Of a stretch of 64,000 bases of DNA, positions 8,505 through 17,688 are shown one piece after another. The notes below the pieces were generated by a model. It saw only the letters and a list, made by a program, of their open reading frames with translations, ran no database searches and was not told the DNA's origin. This DNA is from Caldilineaceae bacterium (GTDB taxonomy: Bacteria; Chloroflexota; Anaerolineae; Caldilineales; Caldilineaceae). Positions within the stretch are counted from its first letter, which is position 1. Each line of letters opens with the position of its first letter. The position numbers and the translations under genes are program-made. Where the stretch lies: NCBI GenBank assembly GCA_020846635.1, contig JADLDO010000049.1:62001-126000 (forward strand), in the 5' to 3' direction.

Positions 8505-9521
8505 ATGCCCGCTTCTATGCTCTATACCTATCAATATCTTCATTCCCAAAGCCTCAACGGCGTCTCCAAAAGCCACACCAACGAAGTGGTGATCCAGACC
8601 GACGCGCTCACGCGCACCTTTGGCACGCATACTGCCGTGGACAACCTCACCCTAGAGGTCAACGCAGGCGAAATCTTTGGCTTCCTGGGACACAACGGCG
8701 CGGGCAAAACCACCACCGTCCGTTTGCTTAACGGTCTGCTGGAGCCCACGCAGGGTCATGCGCGCGTCCTGGGCCTGGACCCTGTCACCCAGGGGCCACA
8801 ATTACGCCAGCGCACAGGGGTTCTTACCGAGACGCCCTCGCTGGACGACCGCATGACTGCCTATGAAAACCTGGCAGTTTATGCCGCCATCTACGGTTTG
8901 CCCAGGCCAATCGCCCGCACCCGCGCCAACGAACTCCTGACCATCTTTGGGCTGGCCGAGCGGATGCACGACCGGGTGGCGGGTTATAGCAAGGGCATGA
9001 AACAGCGATTGGCGCTGGCGCGCGCCCTCGTCCACCAGCCCGACCTGATCTTCTTGGATGAACCCGCCGCCGGGCTTGATCCGGTTGTCACGCGCCAGCT
9101 CCACGAGTTGATCCTGCATCTGAGCCGCGACGAAGGCAAGACGATCTTTCTTTGCACGCACAACTTGGACGAAGCGCAAAAGCTCTGCCAGCGGGTCGCA
9201 GTGCTGCAAAAAGGGCGCGTGCTGGCCCTGGGCACACCCAGCCAACTCGCCCGCGATCTCGTCTCCGAGATCCGGCTCACACTCGAAATCGACCTCTCCC
9301 AGGCCGATCTCGCCGCAGAACTGCTGGCGCGCTTCACCTCCAAGCCACTGGTGCTTGAGGCGTCCGGGCTGACCGTTGCCGGAATCGTGCGCGAGCAAAT
9401 CCCCGATGTCATCACCGCCCTGGTCAGTGCCGGTGTGCGGCTCTATCGCGTCAACCACGATGCGCCAACCCTCGAAGATGTCTATTTCACCCTGCATACA
9501 GCAGCCCCGGAGGCCGCATGA
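8505..9521 (+). CDS. ABC transporter ATP-binding protein
   Basis: A 338-residue cytoplasmic ATPase that powers the permease encoded next. The Walker A is GHNGAGKTT (near residue 63), the signature is YSKGMKQRLALARAL and the Walker B is LIFLDEPAAGLDP, with a switch histidine in CTHN. The roughly 30 residues before the domain are unusual and might mean the true start is downstream. The C-terminal 100 residues resemble the regulatory extension of ABC-2/DrrA-type exporters. The start is 3 bp after the previous stop, and its own stop overlaps the permease start in an ATGA. The substrate cannot be read from sequence. Confidence 0.95.
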   Translation: MPASMLYTYQYLHSQSLNGVSKSHTNEVVIQTDALTRTFGTHTAVDNLTLEVNAGEIFGFLGHNGAGKTTTVRLLNGLLEPTQGHARVLGLDPVTQGPQLRQRTGVLTETPSLDDRMTAYENLAVYAAIYGLPRPIARTRANELLTIFGLAERMHDRVAGYSKGMKQRLALARALVHQPDLIFLDEPAAGLDPVVTRQLHELILHLSRDEGKTIFLCTHNLDEAQKLCQRVAVLQKGRVLALGTPSQLARDLVSEIRLTLEIDLSQADLAAELLARFTSKPLVLEASGLTVAGIVREQIPDVITALVSAGVRLYRVNHDAPTLEDVYFTLHTAAPEAA

Positions 9522-10342
9522 ATTGGCGCGCCATCTTTGCCATTGTCTGGAAAGACGTTAAGGTGCTCTCCCGTACCAAAGGCGTGATGCTCCCCCTCAT
9601 CATTGTCCCCCTCTTCTTTACGCTGCTCTTTCCGGCTGTTTTTGCCGCGCTGCCACAGCTCACGCAGATGGCCGGTTTGCCCCAACCGATCGAAGGCATC
9701 GACGAGCTATTCAGCCGTTTCCCTTCCGGCTTTCAAGAGGTACTGGCCCCCTACGACCCATTGCAGCGCATGGTTGTGCTGATGGTGGTTTACTATTTCG
9801 CTCCCATGTATCTCATCTTGCCGCTGATGGTCGCCAGCGTTGTCGCCGCCGACAGCCTGGCAGGCGAAAAGGAACGCAAGACGATGGAGGCGCTGCTCTA
9901 CACGCCCACCAGCGACAGCGAGTTATTCGTTGCCAAGCTGCTTTCGGCGTGGCTGCCCGCGCTGGCAGTCGCCTGGGGCGGCTTCATCGTTTACAGCGTG
10001 GTCGTCAATATCGCCGCATGGCCTACTTTTGGATATATCTTTTTTCCAACGGCGATGTGGTGGATATTGGCTCTGTGGGTAGCCCCCGCGGTGGCAGGCG
10101 TGGGGCTGGGTTTCACGGTCTTGATCTCCGCACGCGTCAATACCTTCCAAGAAGCCTACCAACTCGGCGGCCTTGTCGTGCTGCCCGTCGTGGCGCTGAT
10201 GGTCAGCCAGGGCGCAGGCGCGCTCTATCTGGGGCCGCTCTTCGTTTTTCTGTTGGGGCTGGGTGCATGGAGCATCAATGCCGGGCTGCTCTGGTTTGGC
10301 ATGCGCGCCCTCCGTCGCAGCGCCCTGCTCGCGCGCCTATAG
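9518..10342 (+). CDS. ABC-2 type transporter permease
   Basis: A 274-residue membrane component with six predicted helices. It has the layout of ABC-2 permeases: a cytoplasmic N-terminus (IVWKDVKVLSRTKGVMLPL), a first helix, a large extracytoplasmic loop rich in Pro and Phe, and the conserved AGEKERKTMEALLYTPTSDSEL segment between helices. It starts within the stop of the ATPase gene (ATGA), so the two are co-translated. Together they probably form an exporter; the substrate is unknown. Confidence 0.92.
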   Translation: MNWRAIFAIVWKDVKVLSRTKGVMLPLIIVPLFFTLLFPAVFAALPQLTQMAGLPQPIEGIDELFSRFPSGFQEVLAPYDPLQRMVVLMVVYYFAPMYLILPLMVASVVAADSLAGEKERKTMEALLYTPTSDSELFVAKLLSAWLPALAVAWGGFIVYSVVVNIAAWPTFGYIFFPTAMWWILALWVAPAVAGVGLGFTVLISARVNTFQEAYQLGGLVVLPVVALMVSQGAGALYLGPLFVFLLGLGAWSINAGLLWFGMRALRRSALLARL

Positions 10343-10372
10343 AATGTCGTTGTGCGCGCACGCCATCGACAT

Positions 10373-10401
10373 TTGACTTCCGCCCGCCATCGTGCTATAC
10401 T
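10373..10401 (+). promoter_or_regulatory. sigma-70-type promoter for tRNA-fMet
   Basis: TTGACT, a 17-bp spacer and TATACT, ending 14 bp before the tRNA. Near-consensus elements with ideal spacing. Confidence 0.8.
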
Positions 10402-10415
10402 CTTTTAGTAATCGA

Positions 10416-10487
<72 letters not shown>

Positions 10488-10494
10488 CTCAACA

Positions 10495-10526
10495 AAAAGT
10501 GCCGGGCCATTTGGCTCGGCACTTTT
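10495..10526. terminator. bidirectional terminator between tRNA-fMet and pepF
   Basis: AAAGTGCCGGGCC and GGCTCGGCACTTT pair around ATTT (one mismatch), with T runs on both sides in the proper orientation. It can end both the tRNA transcript and the convergent pepF. Confidence 0.85.
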
Positions 10527-10530
10527 GCTG

Positions 10531-12318
10531 CTACGCCAGTTCGCAGAAGCGGTCTACCTGTTTCCCGATCATAGCCAGACTATCTTCCCAAAACTTCCGG
10601 CTGCGAAGATCAATACCGAAACGCGCGGCGAGGTCGGCAGCATTGGCCTCCCCGGTGGATGCCAACAGTTCCGTATAGTCGGGGACAAAGGCTGCGCCGC
10701 GCTGCGCGTAAATGGCATAGAGGCCCGTACTAAACAGGAGTCCGAAGGCATAGGGGAAGTTATAGAACGAGAGCCCGCTTCGATAGTAGTGGGGCTTCCA
10801 TGTCCACATATACTTTTGCAAATAGTCGGGGTTCAGCCCATCCCCATAGGTCGCTTTTTGGGCGCGCTCCATAATCTCACAAAACTCTTCGGCAGAAAGT
10901 TCCGCCTTTGCACGCCGCTCAAAGACCTCCTTCTCAAAGAGGTAGCGCGAGTAAATGTCAACCACAACTTGACCGGCCCCATTGAGGATTTCTTCAAGAG
11001 CCGCAAGTTCCTCCTGCGGATTCTGCACCTGCTCTAAAACCGCTTCCATGGCAATCGTCTCACACATGATCGACGCGGTCTCTGCCAGGGTCATCGGTGT
11101 GCTGCTCTGAATCTTGGTTTTGCCCGCCGCAAAGAGACACTCATTATGATAGCCATGACCCAGTTCATGGGCCACGGTTGAAACCTGCGAGAGTGAACCA
11201 TCGAAATTGAGCAAAACACGGCTCTCTTTGGCCGCGGGCAGCGACATACAGAAGGCACCGCCCACTTTGCCTTCACGTGGTTCGGCGTCCATCCACTGTT
11301 GGTCAAAAGCGCGGCGCGCGAAGGCGGCAAGCTCCGGCGAAAACTTGCCGAAATTCTCAACGATGAACGTGCGGGCCTCATCCCAGGAGTAGCGCTTGTT
11401 GCTCTCACCCACGGGCGCAAAAACGTCCCACCAGGCCAGTTGCTCCTTGCCCAAATGCTTGGCTTTGGCCTTGAAATAGCGCCGGAACATTGGAAACGAA
11501 GCCTCCATTGCCCCTAGCATCGCCTCCAGCGTGGCGCGGTCAATGTGCGCGGCGTCGATGGCGCTGTGCAGCGCGTCTGTGCGCCCGCGGCGACGGTCCA
11601 GGGTGTTAGCAGTTCCTTTGATGCCATTCAGCGCGGCGGCGAGTGGCTCACGCGCCTGATCCCACGCAAGGTTCTCGGCTTCATAGGCGCGCCGGCGCAC
11701 CGATTCGTCTGGATGGCTGTGCAAGTTGATGATCTTGGTGATAGGCAGCTTTTGCATCTCGCCATCCAGCTCAAAGTCCACGCTGATTTGCGACGTAACT
11801 GTGCGCTGCAATTGCTGCCAAGCGGTTGCGCCACTCAGGTCGAGTTCAGATGCCAACGACTCTTCGGGCTCGCTCATCAGGTACTTAGCCTGCTCTGCCA
11901 TGTCACGTAGATAGTAGGCGTGTGCTTGCGCCGTAGGATTCGTAGCAATTGCTTGCTCTAGCCGCGACCCCAGCTTCCCCACCCAGGTTTGCCACTGCGT
12001 ATCGAGTATCTCAGCCTGCGCGTAGAGTTGGTTGAACTCCGACATCTTTTTACGCGCAGTCGTGTTGCGTGAATCGGTGGAGACAAATGAATAGATGAAG
12101 GAGTGTACTGTATGCGCCAGCGTATACAGTGCATTAAAGAGATCGATGCTTTGGGCAAGTGGCTCGCCAACGTCCACCGCAGACTCCGTTGCATGCTGTG
12201 CAAGAAATTGTTTTAACGTCTCGATCTGCTGCCCAACCTCTGCCACTGCCGCGTCAAATTCGGCAGACTCAAGACCGGGGTAGACGTTCGTTAAATCCCA
12301 ATGGGGCAAGGTGTTCAT
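10531..12318 (-). CDS. pepF: oligoendopeptidase F family, M3 metallopeptidase
   Basis: A 595-residue cytoplasmic zinc peptidase that cleaves short peptides. The zinc site is H384-E-L-G-H388 within VAHELGHGYHNE, and the family glutamate lies downstream in TASIMCETIAMEAV. The length is normal for the family, and the C-terminal PDYTELLASTG motif is also typical. The ATG at 12318 gives MNTLPHWDLTNVYPGL, the usual PepF N-terminus. It lies 20 bp after the enolase-superfamily gene and is probably co-transcribed with it. It ends at a strong terminator shared with tRNA-fMet. Confidence 0.95.
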   Translation of the reverse strand: MNTLPHWDLTNVYPGLESAEFDAAVAEVGQQIETLKQFLAQHATESAVDVGEPLAQSIDLFNALYTLAHTVHSFIYSFVSTDSRNTTARKKMSEFNQLYAQAEILDTQWQTWVGKLGSRLEQAIATNPTAQAHAYYLRDMAEQAKYLMSEPEESLASELDLSGATAWQQLQRTVTSQISVDFELDGEMQKLPITKIINLHSHPDESVRRRAYEAENLAWDQAREPLAAALNGIKGTANTLDRRRGRTDALHSAIDAAHIDRATLEAMLGAMEASFPMFRRYFKAKAKHLGKEQLAWWDVFAPVGESNKRYSWDEARTFIVENFGKFSPELAAFARRAFDQQWMDAEPREGKVGGAFCMSLPAAKESRVLLNFDGSLSQVSTVAHELGHGYHNECLFAAGKTKIQSSTPMTLAETASIMCETIAMEAVLEQVQNPQEELAALEEILNGAGQVVVDIYSRYLFEKEVFERRAKAELSAEEFCEIMERAQKATYGDGLNPDYLQKYMWTWKPHYYRSGLSFYNFPYAFGLLFSTGLYAIYAQRGAAFVPDYTELLASTGEANAADLAARFGIDLRSRKFWEDSLAMIGKQVDRFCELA

Positions 12319-12338
12319 AATAAGCCGATCCTTGATGA

Positions 12339-13529
12339 TTAGTGGCTAGCGCCATAGACAAACAAAGCTGTCCGGTGCTGCTCAATATAGTCCCAATCGT
12401 ACTCCACGCCCAACCCCGGACCTGTTGGCACAGGCACCGTACCATCACGGCCCAGGTCTTGCGGTTGGTCCGAATAGTCACTGCTGTAGACCGGCGGCAC
12501 AGCATTGGGCATACCAGGGCCTATCAGCGCCATCTCATAAAAGTGCGTATTACGCAGCGCAGACATCACAGCGCGGTGCGCGGGGCCACAGGCATGCAAT
12601 TGCACATCCAAGCCGAGTGCCTCGCAGAAATGGGCAATCTTCATAGCGCCTGTAATGCCCAAATCATACTCAGGATCGGCGTGAATGAGATCACAGCCGC
12701 CGGCCAAGAGGAAGGCGGCCTTTTGTTCCACCCCACGCACATGCTCACTGACCAGCAGAGGAGTGCGCAACTGGGCGCGCAGCCGTTGGTGTCCGGTGGC
12801 AGCGACACCCGTATCGCGATACGGATCCTCGTACCAAAAGTAATTAGCCTCATCACAGGCACGTCCTACATAGAGCGCATCGAGATAGGTACGCAGTTGG
12901 CAAGCCGGGTCGAGCATCAACGGCCAGCCGTCACCCACTCTCTCGCGCACCTTCAGCACATTGTGCGCCTCACGCCGCGCATCCCCCTCATGCCAACCAT
13001 GAATCTTAAAGCCGGCAAAGCCCTGTTCCTTACAAGCAAGCGCATAATCGGCAAAAGCCTCCGGGCTATCCAGCCCGCCAGGCGTCGACTGCCCATGATA
13101 GGTGCTGGCATAGGTGGGCAATTGCGTACGAAATCCCCCCAACATCCGCGAGACAGAAACCCCATACTTTCGACCGGCCAAATCCCACAGGGCAATGTCC
13201 AATACGCCATGCCCCATATGATCATAAGCGCGCACCTCACGCTTGAGGTCATCATAGATCTGTTCACGCTGCTCTGGGTCGCGCCCCACAAGGTAGGGCG
13301 CCAGCATCTGCGTCTGGCCCAAACTCGACGGAGTACCCACCCAATGGGTGACATAGGCACCTTCAACGCCATCATCGCAGCGAATCCGCACAGCAAAACG
13401 GGTTTGCGCCATCTTTGAGCCAGGCACATAGGCCAAATTGCCCACGCCCGCAGCAGACTGACCCGCGAGGCCCAGATTCTCGACCTGATAAGTAAACACA
13501 TGGATTTCGACACGCTCAATTGTGCTCAT
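12339..13529 (-). CDS. mandelate racemase/muconate lactonizing enzyme family protein (enolase superfamily)
   Basis: TIM-barrel enzyme of the enolase superfamily, which abstracts a proton alpha to a carboxylate with Mg2+. From the ATG at 13529 it has 396 residues (an upstream GTG in frame is less likely). Visible features are a capping domain with GVEGAYVTHW and ALWDLAGRKYG, a KxH-type base motif in FKIHGW, metal-ligand candidates in MLDPACQ, WYEDPY and SEH, and a later histidine in HACGPAHRAVM. The KxH rather than KxK motif and the HGWHEGD insert do not point me to one substrate; acid sugars are common in this group. It is upstream of pepF on the same strand. Confidence 0.88.
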   Translation of the reverse strand: MSTIERVEIHVFTYQVENLGLAGQSAAGVGNLAYVPGSKMAQTRFAVRIRCDDGVEGAYVTHWVGTPSSLGQTQMLAPYLVGRDPEQREQIYDDLKREVRAYDHMGHGVLDIALWDLAGRKYGVSVSRMLGGFRTQLPTYASTYHGQSTPGGLDSPEAFADYALACKEQGFAGFKIHGWHEGDARREAHNVLKVRERVGDGWPLMLDPACQLRTYLDALYVGRACDEANYFWYEDPYRDTGVAATGHQRLRAQLRTPLLVSEHVRGVEQKAAFLLAGGCDLIHADPEYDLGITGAMKIAHFCEALGLDVQLHACGPAHRAVMSALRNTHFYEMALIGPGMPNAVPPVYSSDYSDQPQDLGRDGTVPVPTGPGLGVEYDWDYIEQHRTALFVYGASH

Positions 13530-13559
13530 GGTCTCTCGCTTCCGTCTAGAGCGATAACA

Positions 13560-13604
13560 CCGCCACACAACTCGGCGATTGCAAACATCTGGATTGTGTG
13601 GCGG
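13560..13604. repeat. 11-bp inverted repeat between convergent-side gene ends
   Basis: CCGCCACACAA (13560-13570) and its exact complement (13594-13604) around a 23-nt loop. It lies downstream of the DUF11 gene and upstream of the enolase-superfamily gene. There is no T tract, so termination is possible but unproven. Confidence 0.6.
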
Positions 13605-13635
13605 CGTGGATCACGGGCCTATTCGCCCGAACTGC

Positions 13636-16497
13636 TTATGGCTTAATGGTTGGGATGAACAACCGGGAATCCGGTTGTTGCGGCGCTTCAGGCAAGTTGG
13701 TGGGTTCAGAGACCGCAACACTCACGGTTGCACTATCGATCACTACTGTGTTCGCCGTGTCCGTACCGGTGACGACAACGGTGTTGACGAGGGTTCCTAC
13801 ATCCGCAGCTTGCGCCACATAGGTGAGACTCGTGCCACGCGTATCACCGGGTAGCAATGTACCTGCTAACCCCGTGACCGGGCCTAGCAGATCATCTTCG
13901 GCACTGATTGTGGTCAGTGTCATATTGCCTGTATTGGTGATCTGGTAGGTATAGATAATGGTATCACCAATCTGAGCCTGGATCGTATTGGCACGCTTGG
14001 AGACTTCAAGCCCGGTCACTGGCACTTCTTGTACGATGCTGGTCACGCTCGCGCTGTTATTTGTGGTCGTCAAGTCGCCTGTCGCGCTGATGGTCGCCGT
14101 GTTGACAACAGGCGCATTGGGCAGCGCATTGGCCCGAGCCACAAGGGTGAGCGTCGCTCCGGCACCAATGCCGAGCGAGCCAACTGTCCAGATCCCTGTG
14201 CCGCTGTTGTAGCTGCCCTGGCTTGGAGTGTCGCTGACGTAGACCAATGCTGGGGGCAAGATGTCCGTTACGCTCACATTGTCGGCAGCCGCCGTACCCG
14301 TGTTGATGGCGGAAAGGGTATAGGTGATCGGCGCGCCGACCACGGTGCTGGATTCCGCAACCTCTTTGTCGATTGCCACATCCACAAGGTTCACTTGCAC
14401 AACAGCGCTGGCGCTGTTATTGAAGGGATCTGAATCTCCTGTGGAGGCGACCGTGGCCGTGTTTGTGATGATGCCTGCTGCTTGTGGAATGACCACAATG
14501 GTGGCTGTTGCTGTCGAATTCGCTGCCAGTTCACCGATTGAACAGGAGAGGGGCGAGCCTGTACAGTCAACCGGTGTGCCGCCGCTTTCGGTGATGACGG
14601 AGGCTGAACTTAATGTAACCGAGGCTGGCAAATCATCTGTAATCACCACGTTTGAACTTGTAAAGGCAGTGGTGTTGCTGACTTCAATGGTATACGTCAG
14701 TGGTTGGCCCACAAGCGCTGGCGAGGGGGAAGCGCTCTTTTGGATTCCTGCATCCGTCAAGGCAAAGTTAACGAGCTGTGACAACTCCGTCGGCGTCATA
14801 CACTGGCGCGCATTTTCAGTCAGCGTTGCTAGCTCCGCCGCCTTCGACTCAGCCGCGGCGATGGAATTTTGCCCCGTTGCAAAATTCAGAAAGACGAATG
14901 TCTGGCCGGGTTGCAACTCAAATTGATAGGCCCAGTATGGGTTGTCGTCGCCATTGACAAAGTTGATATTTGCCAGCGGGACAGGCGCATTTTCGCCCTG
15001 CAGAATATGACCAAGACGTGGGTCGCTGGATGTCACCCCAGAGAAGTTCTGCATGGTCGCCACCCATGTGTCAGTCAGCTCAATGCTTGTATCCCCGCTG
15101 GAGCTATTCGTAATGATCGTATTACTGTCCGACCCCATATTCGTAGCGGTTGCAAGCGTCAGAGAAATGGGGGAGGCAGCCGTGTTGGTAATAATGTTCA
15201 TCCAGCGCGCAAAACTATCGTTGTCCGGCACATAGACTTTGCGGCTGACAACCAGATCACCCATCACCTGCGGGGGGAAGACAACTTGGCGATCACTACA
15301 TTCCAGCGATGCGGGTCCATTCTGATTATAGAGGGTGTAGTCTGGATCACCTGTCTCGCATGGCCCCATAGCACCCGTTAGACTAATACAAATGCTGTTG
15401 TAACCGTCGAACGCATCATTGAGCGTTGTGGATGTAGTGCCACCGCTTAGGGTTGTCACTGGATTGGCGCTGGTGAAGGAGGCTTCGGAGGCAGCGCCAC
15501 TTGCAGAGGACGAGGTTGAAAAAGTGATGTCGGTATTGACAAACCACTCCAGACCAATAGAGTCGATAAGTCTTTGTGAGCCGGTGGCTGCAATGTGGAA
15601 ATCGTCGCCCTTGACTTCGTCGGCACTCACAACAATGCCATCATCAAAGCTCGTTGCAAAAGTGGTTGCAGCTTGCACTGACCTGGGTGCAAGGGCTACC
15701 TGTGCGCGGGCGGAGCGTGTCGTCTGATAGCCATCCCCGGCAACGGCTTGGGCCGAGATTGTAATGCCATCATCAAAGATGCTGCTGGATTCTTGAGCTG
15801 ATTCAACAACGTATGAATCTGTCGCAGCCACGGCGCTTTGGGAGGTGATCATGACGGGGGGCAACACACTCATGGCAAGTGCCATTGTCCCGGCAACCAG
15901 GTGGTTCGCCAGGCGATTGGGCTGTGCCATTCGCTCCGTCTGTGCTATATCGCCGCGCAACCACGCGGCTAAGACATTGATCCCGCTCTCCTCATCCTCG
16001 CCGAAAGGAGTAAACAGATCCACCAAAGAGTTGTGCTTAAGACTCCAGTAGGCAAGCTGGTTGACCATGCGTCGTCGCCAGGATGCACGCTTGTCCACGA
16101 ACAGTAAGGATGGTTTGTCGAGGCTGGGCAGGTTCCAATCTGCGGGGCCAAACGTTGCATTCCATGCCACAGCGCGCGCCCGACCATGTGCGGCGGCAGC
16201 GCGCCAGGCGATGGTTCCAAAAGCGCCCGCACCTACAAAAGTGACCTCCGCTTCACGACTCTCCGCCGTCGTCAACTGATGGCTCAGGTCAAGCAAATAA
16301 TCTGGCTGATGACGGCGACGAATTCCTTTCAGATTGGCTATCAGCGGAGAAAAGCCAAGTGTCTGCAAACGATGCACAACCTCTTGTGCGGAGACTGCAT
16401 CCACCTGGTTCGTTGCCAGAATGATCTGTCCAAGTGTATGCGAATCTTGTCCTGCACGAACTGATATACCTGACCCATCAAGCTTGCGGTGTGTCAT
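13636..16497 (-). CDS. large DUF11-repeat surface protein with internal signal peptide
   Basis: A 953-residue protein in three parts. Residues 1-189 look cytoplasmic, with a GAGAFGTIAWRAA segment resembling an alpha/beta-hydrolase turn but no nucleophile serine. Residues 190-226 form a typical signal peptide (basic start, hydrophobic LVAGTMALAMSVLPPVMI, cleavage-like SAVAA). The rest is Thr/Ser-rich and extracytoplasmic. The C-terminal 330 residues hold three DUF11 repeats, each with a Y-T-central strand and NTATV/NTATI motif. The very end is RLFIPTIKP. The signal peptide begins exactly at an internal Met (ATG at 15930, preceded by GGAG), so the secreted protein may start there and the upstream part be a separate or fused domain. 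DUF11 proteins are usually cell-surface structural or adhesive proteins. No partner is evident. Confidence 0.8.
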   Translation of the reverse strand: MTHRKLDGSGISVRAGQDSHTLGQIILATNQVDAVSAQEVVHRLQTLGFSPLIANLKGIRRRHQPDYLLDLSHQLTTAESREAEVTFVGAGAFGTIAWRAAAAHGRARAVAWNATFGPADWNLPSLDKPSLLFVDKRASWRRRMVNQLAYWSLKHNSLVDLFTPFGEDEESGINVLAAWLRGDIAQTERMAQPNRLANHLVAGTMALAMSVLPPVMITSQSAVAATDSYVVESAQESSSIFDDGITISAQAVAGDGYQTTRSARAQVALAPRSVQAATTFATSFDDGIVVSADEVKGDDFHIAATGSQRLIDSIGLEWFVNTDITFSTSSSASGAASEASFTSANPVTTLSGGTTSTTLNDAFDGYNSICISLTGAMGPCETGDPDYTLYNQNGPASLECSDRQVVFPPQVMGDLVVSRKVYVPDNDSFARWMNIITNTAASPISLTLATATNMGSDSNTIITNSSSGDTSIELTDTWVATMQNFSGVTSSDPRLGHILQGENAPVPLANINFVNGDDNPYWAYQFELQPGQTFVFLNFATGQNSIAAAESKAAELATLTENARQCMTPTELSQLVNFALTDAGIQKSASPSPALVGQPLTYTIEVSNTTAFTSSNVVITDDLPASVTLSSASVITESGGTPVDCTGSPLSCSIGELAANSTATATIVVIPQAAGIITNTATVASTGDSDPFNNSASAVVQVNLVDVAIDKEVAESSTVVGAPITYTLSAINTGTAAADNVSVTDILPPALVYVSDTPSQGSYNSGTGIWTVGSLGIGAGATLTLVARANALPNAPVVNTATISATGDLTTTNNSASVTSIVQEVPVTGLEVSKRANTIQAQIGDTIIYTYQITNTGNMTLTTISAEDDLLGPVTGLAGTLLPGDTRGTSLTYVAQAADVGTLVNTVVVTGTDTANTVVIDSATVSVAVSEPTNLPEAPQQPDSRLFIPTIKP

Positions 16498-16602
16498 GGT
16501 TCGCTCTGTTGTCCTTTCTGCCTAATAGATAGTAGGATGTTATGGTTCTCTCCATACGGGTTATACGCTAACAACATTGTACTTCTACAGGATTCACTGT
16601 CA

Positions 16603-17688
16603 CTAAAGAGCAACAGCCGGGCTGATGGTGATGGTGTCGAGGATGTCATCATTGGTCAGATCTAGAGCATTCGGATGGCGCACCCCAGGCAAAGCTATCA
16701 CATCAAAGATTTCGCGCAGATTCTTGGCGACGAATGTAAGGGTGTGGACTATCTCGCCGCTACGTAGATCAACAATGAATAAGCCGCATTGAGGCCGTTG
16801 TTGTTCCCTTTGCAGGGTAGCAAAGAGAGCAATATCTGCGTTCATCTCGGCATCTTCTGGTCGGGCGCAGCCGATGATAGCATAGTCGCCCACAAAGGTG
16901 AGGCCGCGCAGGATGCCTGGGCAGAAAGCCACTGGTTCAAAAGCCGCGTTTTCTGTGTCGATGTAGCCGAAATGCCCTGTGCCCCCATTAAGCACCCAAA
17001 GACGGTCCCGATACCAGCGAGGGGACTGTGGAAGGGAGAGGCCGCGACCCACAATTTCATCACTGGCAACGTCAACCACAACACCGCCGGCGCGTCGATG
17101 TTGTAACCAGCCTCTGGGTTCGGCGCTGGTTGCGGTACAGGTGACATAGGCTGCCTTGCCTTCCTTCATGGCAAGCCCCGTCATATGGCAACAATCTGCT
17201 GCCCGCACCTGGGTTCGGTTGGGCATAAAGGACGGCTGCCAGAGAGGCACAAAGTTATCCAATTCGCCAGGGGTCGCAATGCAATTGAAGGCGGTATTGA
17301 CAAACAATATGCGTCCACCGCTATCAATGGCAATATCATGGATGCCGAGATTGCCCGTTGTGTGGGCTGATTGTGGCAAGTAGAGACGATCCGTTCCATC
17401 ATCCAGCAATTCGCCGGCGGGTAGCGCATTTTCGAGTCGCCAAATCTGGTAGCGACTGACAAGATAGAGCGTGTTGGTGTTCGCCGCGGTTAACCCCAGG
17501 CAGCGTTCAAAATGAGCTTCATGGATACGTAAACTGCCCTCATGGTTAAGCCCAGTAAAGACCAGTTGAGTTCCCCCTAAGGTGAAGGCCAAACTGACTT
17601 GCTGTTCGGCAAGCCACTCTGTGAGATGAGGGGAAGCATCGACATGATATTTCTTAACTTGGAGAAGCGTAGAGGTCGGTTTCATCAT
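16603..17688 (-). CDS. TIGR03032 family protein, second copy
   Basis: A 361-residue protein of the uncharacterised TIGR03032 family, predicted to fold as a beta-propeller. Family landmarks are visible: NLGIHDIAID followed by ILFVNTAFNCIAT, CCHMTGLAMKEGKAAYVT, GGVVVDV, LPQSPRWYRDRLWVLNGGTGHFGYID and PGILRGLTFVGDYAIIG. Its start overlaps the stop of the preceding paralogue by ATGA. The two are clearly related but diverged, so the duplication is old. Several motif residues differ from the upstream copy (DRCHLNGLAM there, DCCHMTGLAM here), so one may have changed specificity. No biochemical function is known to me. Confidence 0.88.
   Translation of the reverse strand: MMKPTSTLLQVKKYHVDASPHLTEWLAEQQVSLAFTLGGTQLVFTGLNHEGSLRIHEAHFERCLGLTAANTNTLYLVSRYQIWRLENALPAGELLDDGTDRLYLPQSAHTTGNLGIHDIAIDSGGRILFVNTAFNCIATPGELDNFVPLWQPSFMPNRTQVRAADCCHMTGLAMKEGKAAYVTCTATSAEPRGWLQHRRAGGVVVDVASDEIVGRGLSLPQSPRWYRDRLWVLNGGTGHFGYIDTENAAFEPVAFCPGILRGLTFVGDYAIIGCARPEDAEMNADIALFATLQREQQRPQCGLFIVDLRSGEIVHTLTFVAKNLREIFDVIALPGVRHPNALDLTNDDILDTITISPAVAL

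Noticed and set aside
8802..9497. 231-residue minus-strand ORF opposite the ABC ATPase
   Set aside because: Shadow ORF of a GC-rich gene; the plus-strand frame contains all ABC motifs.
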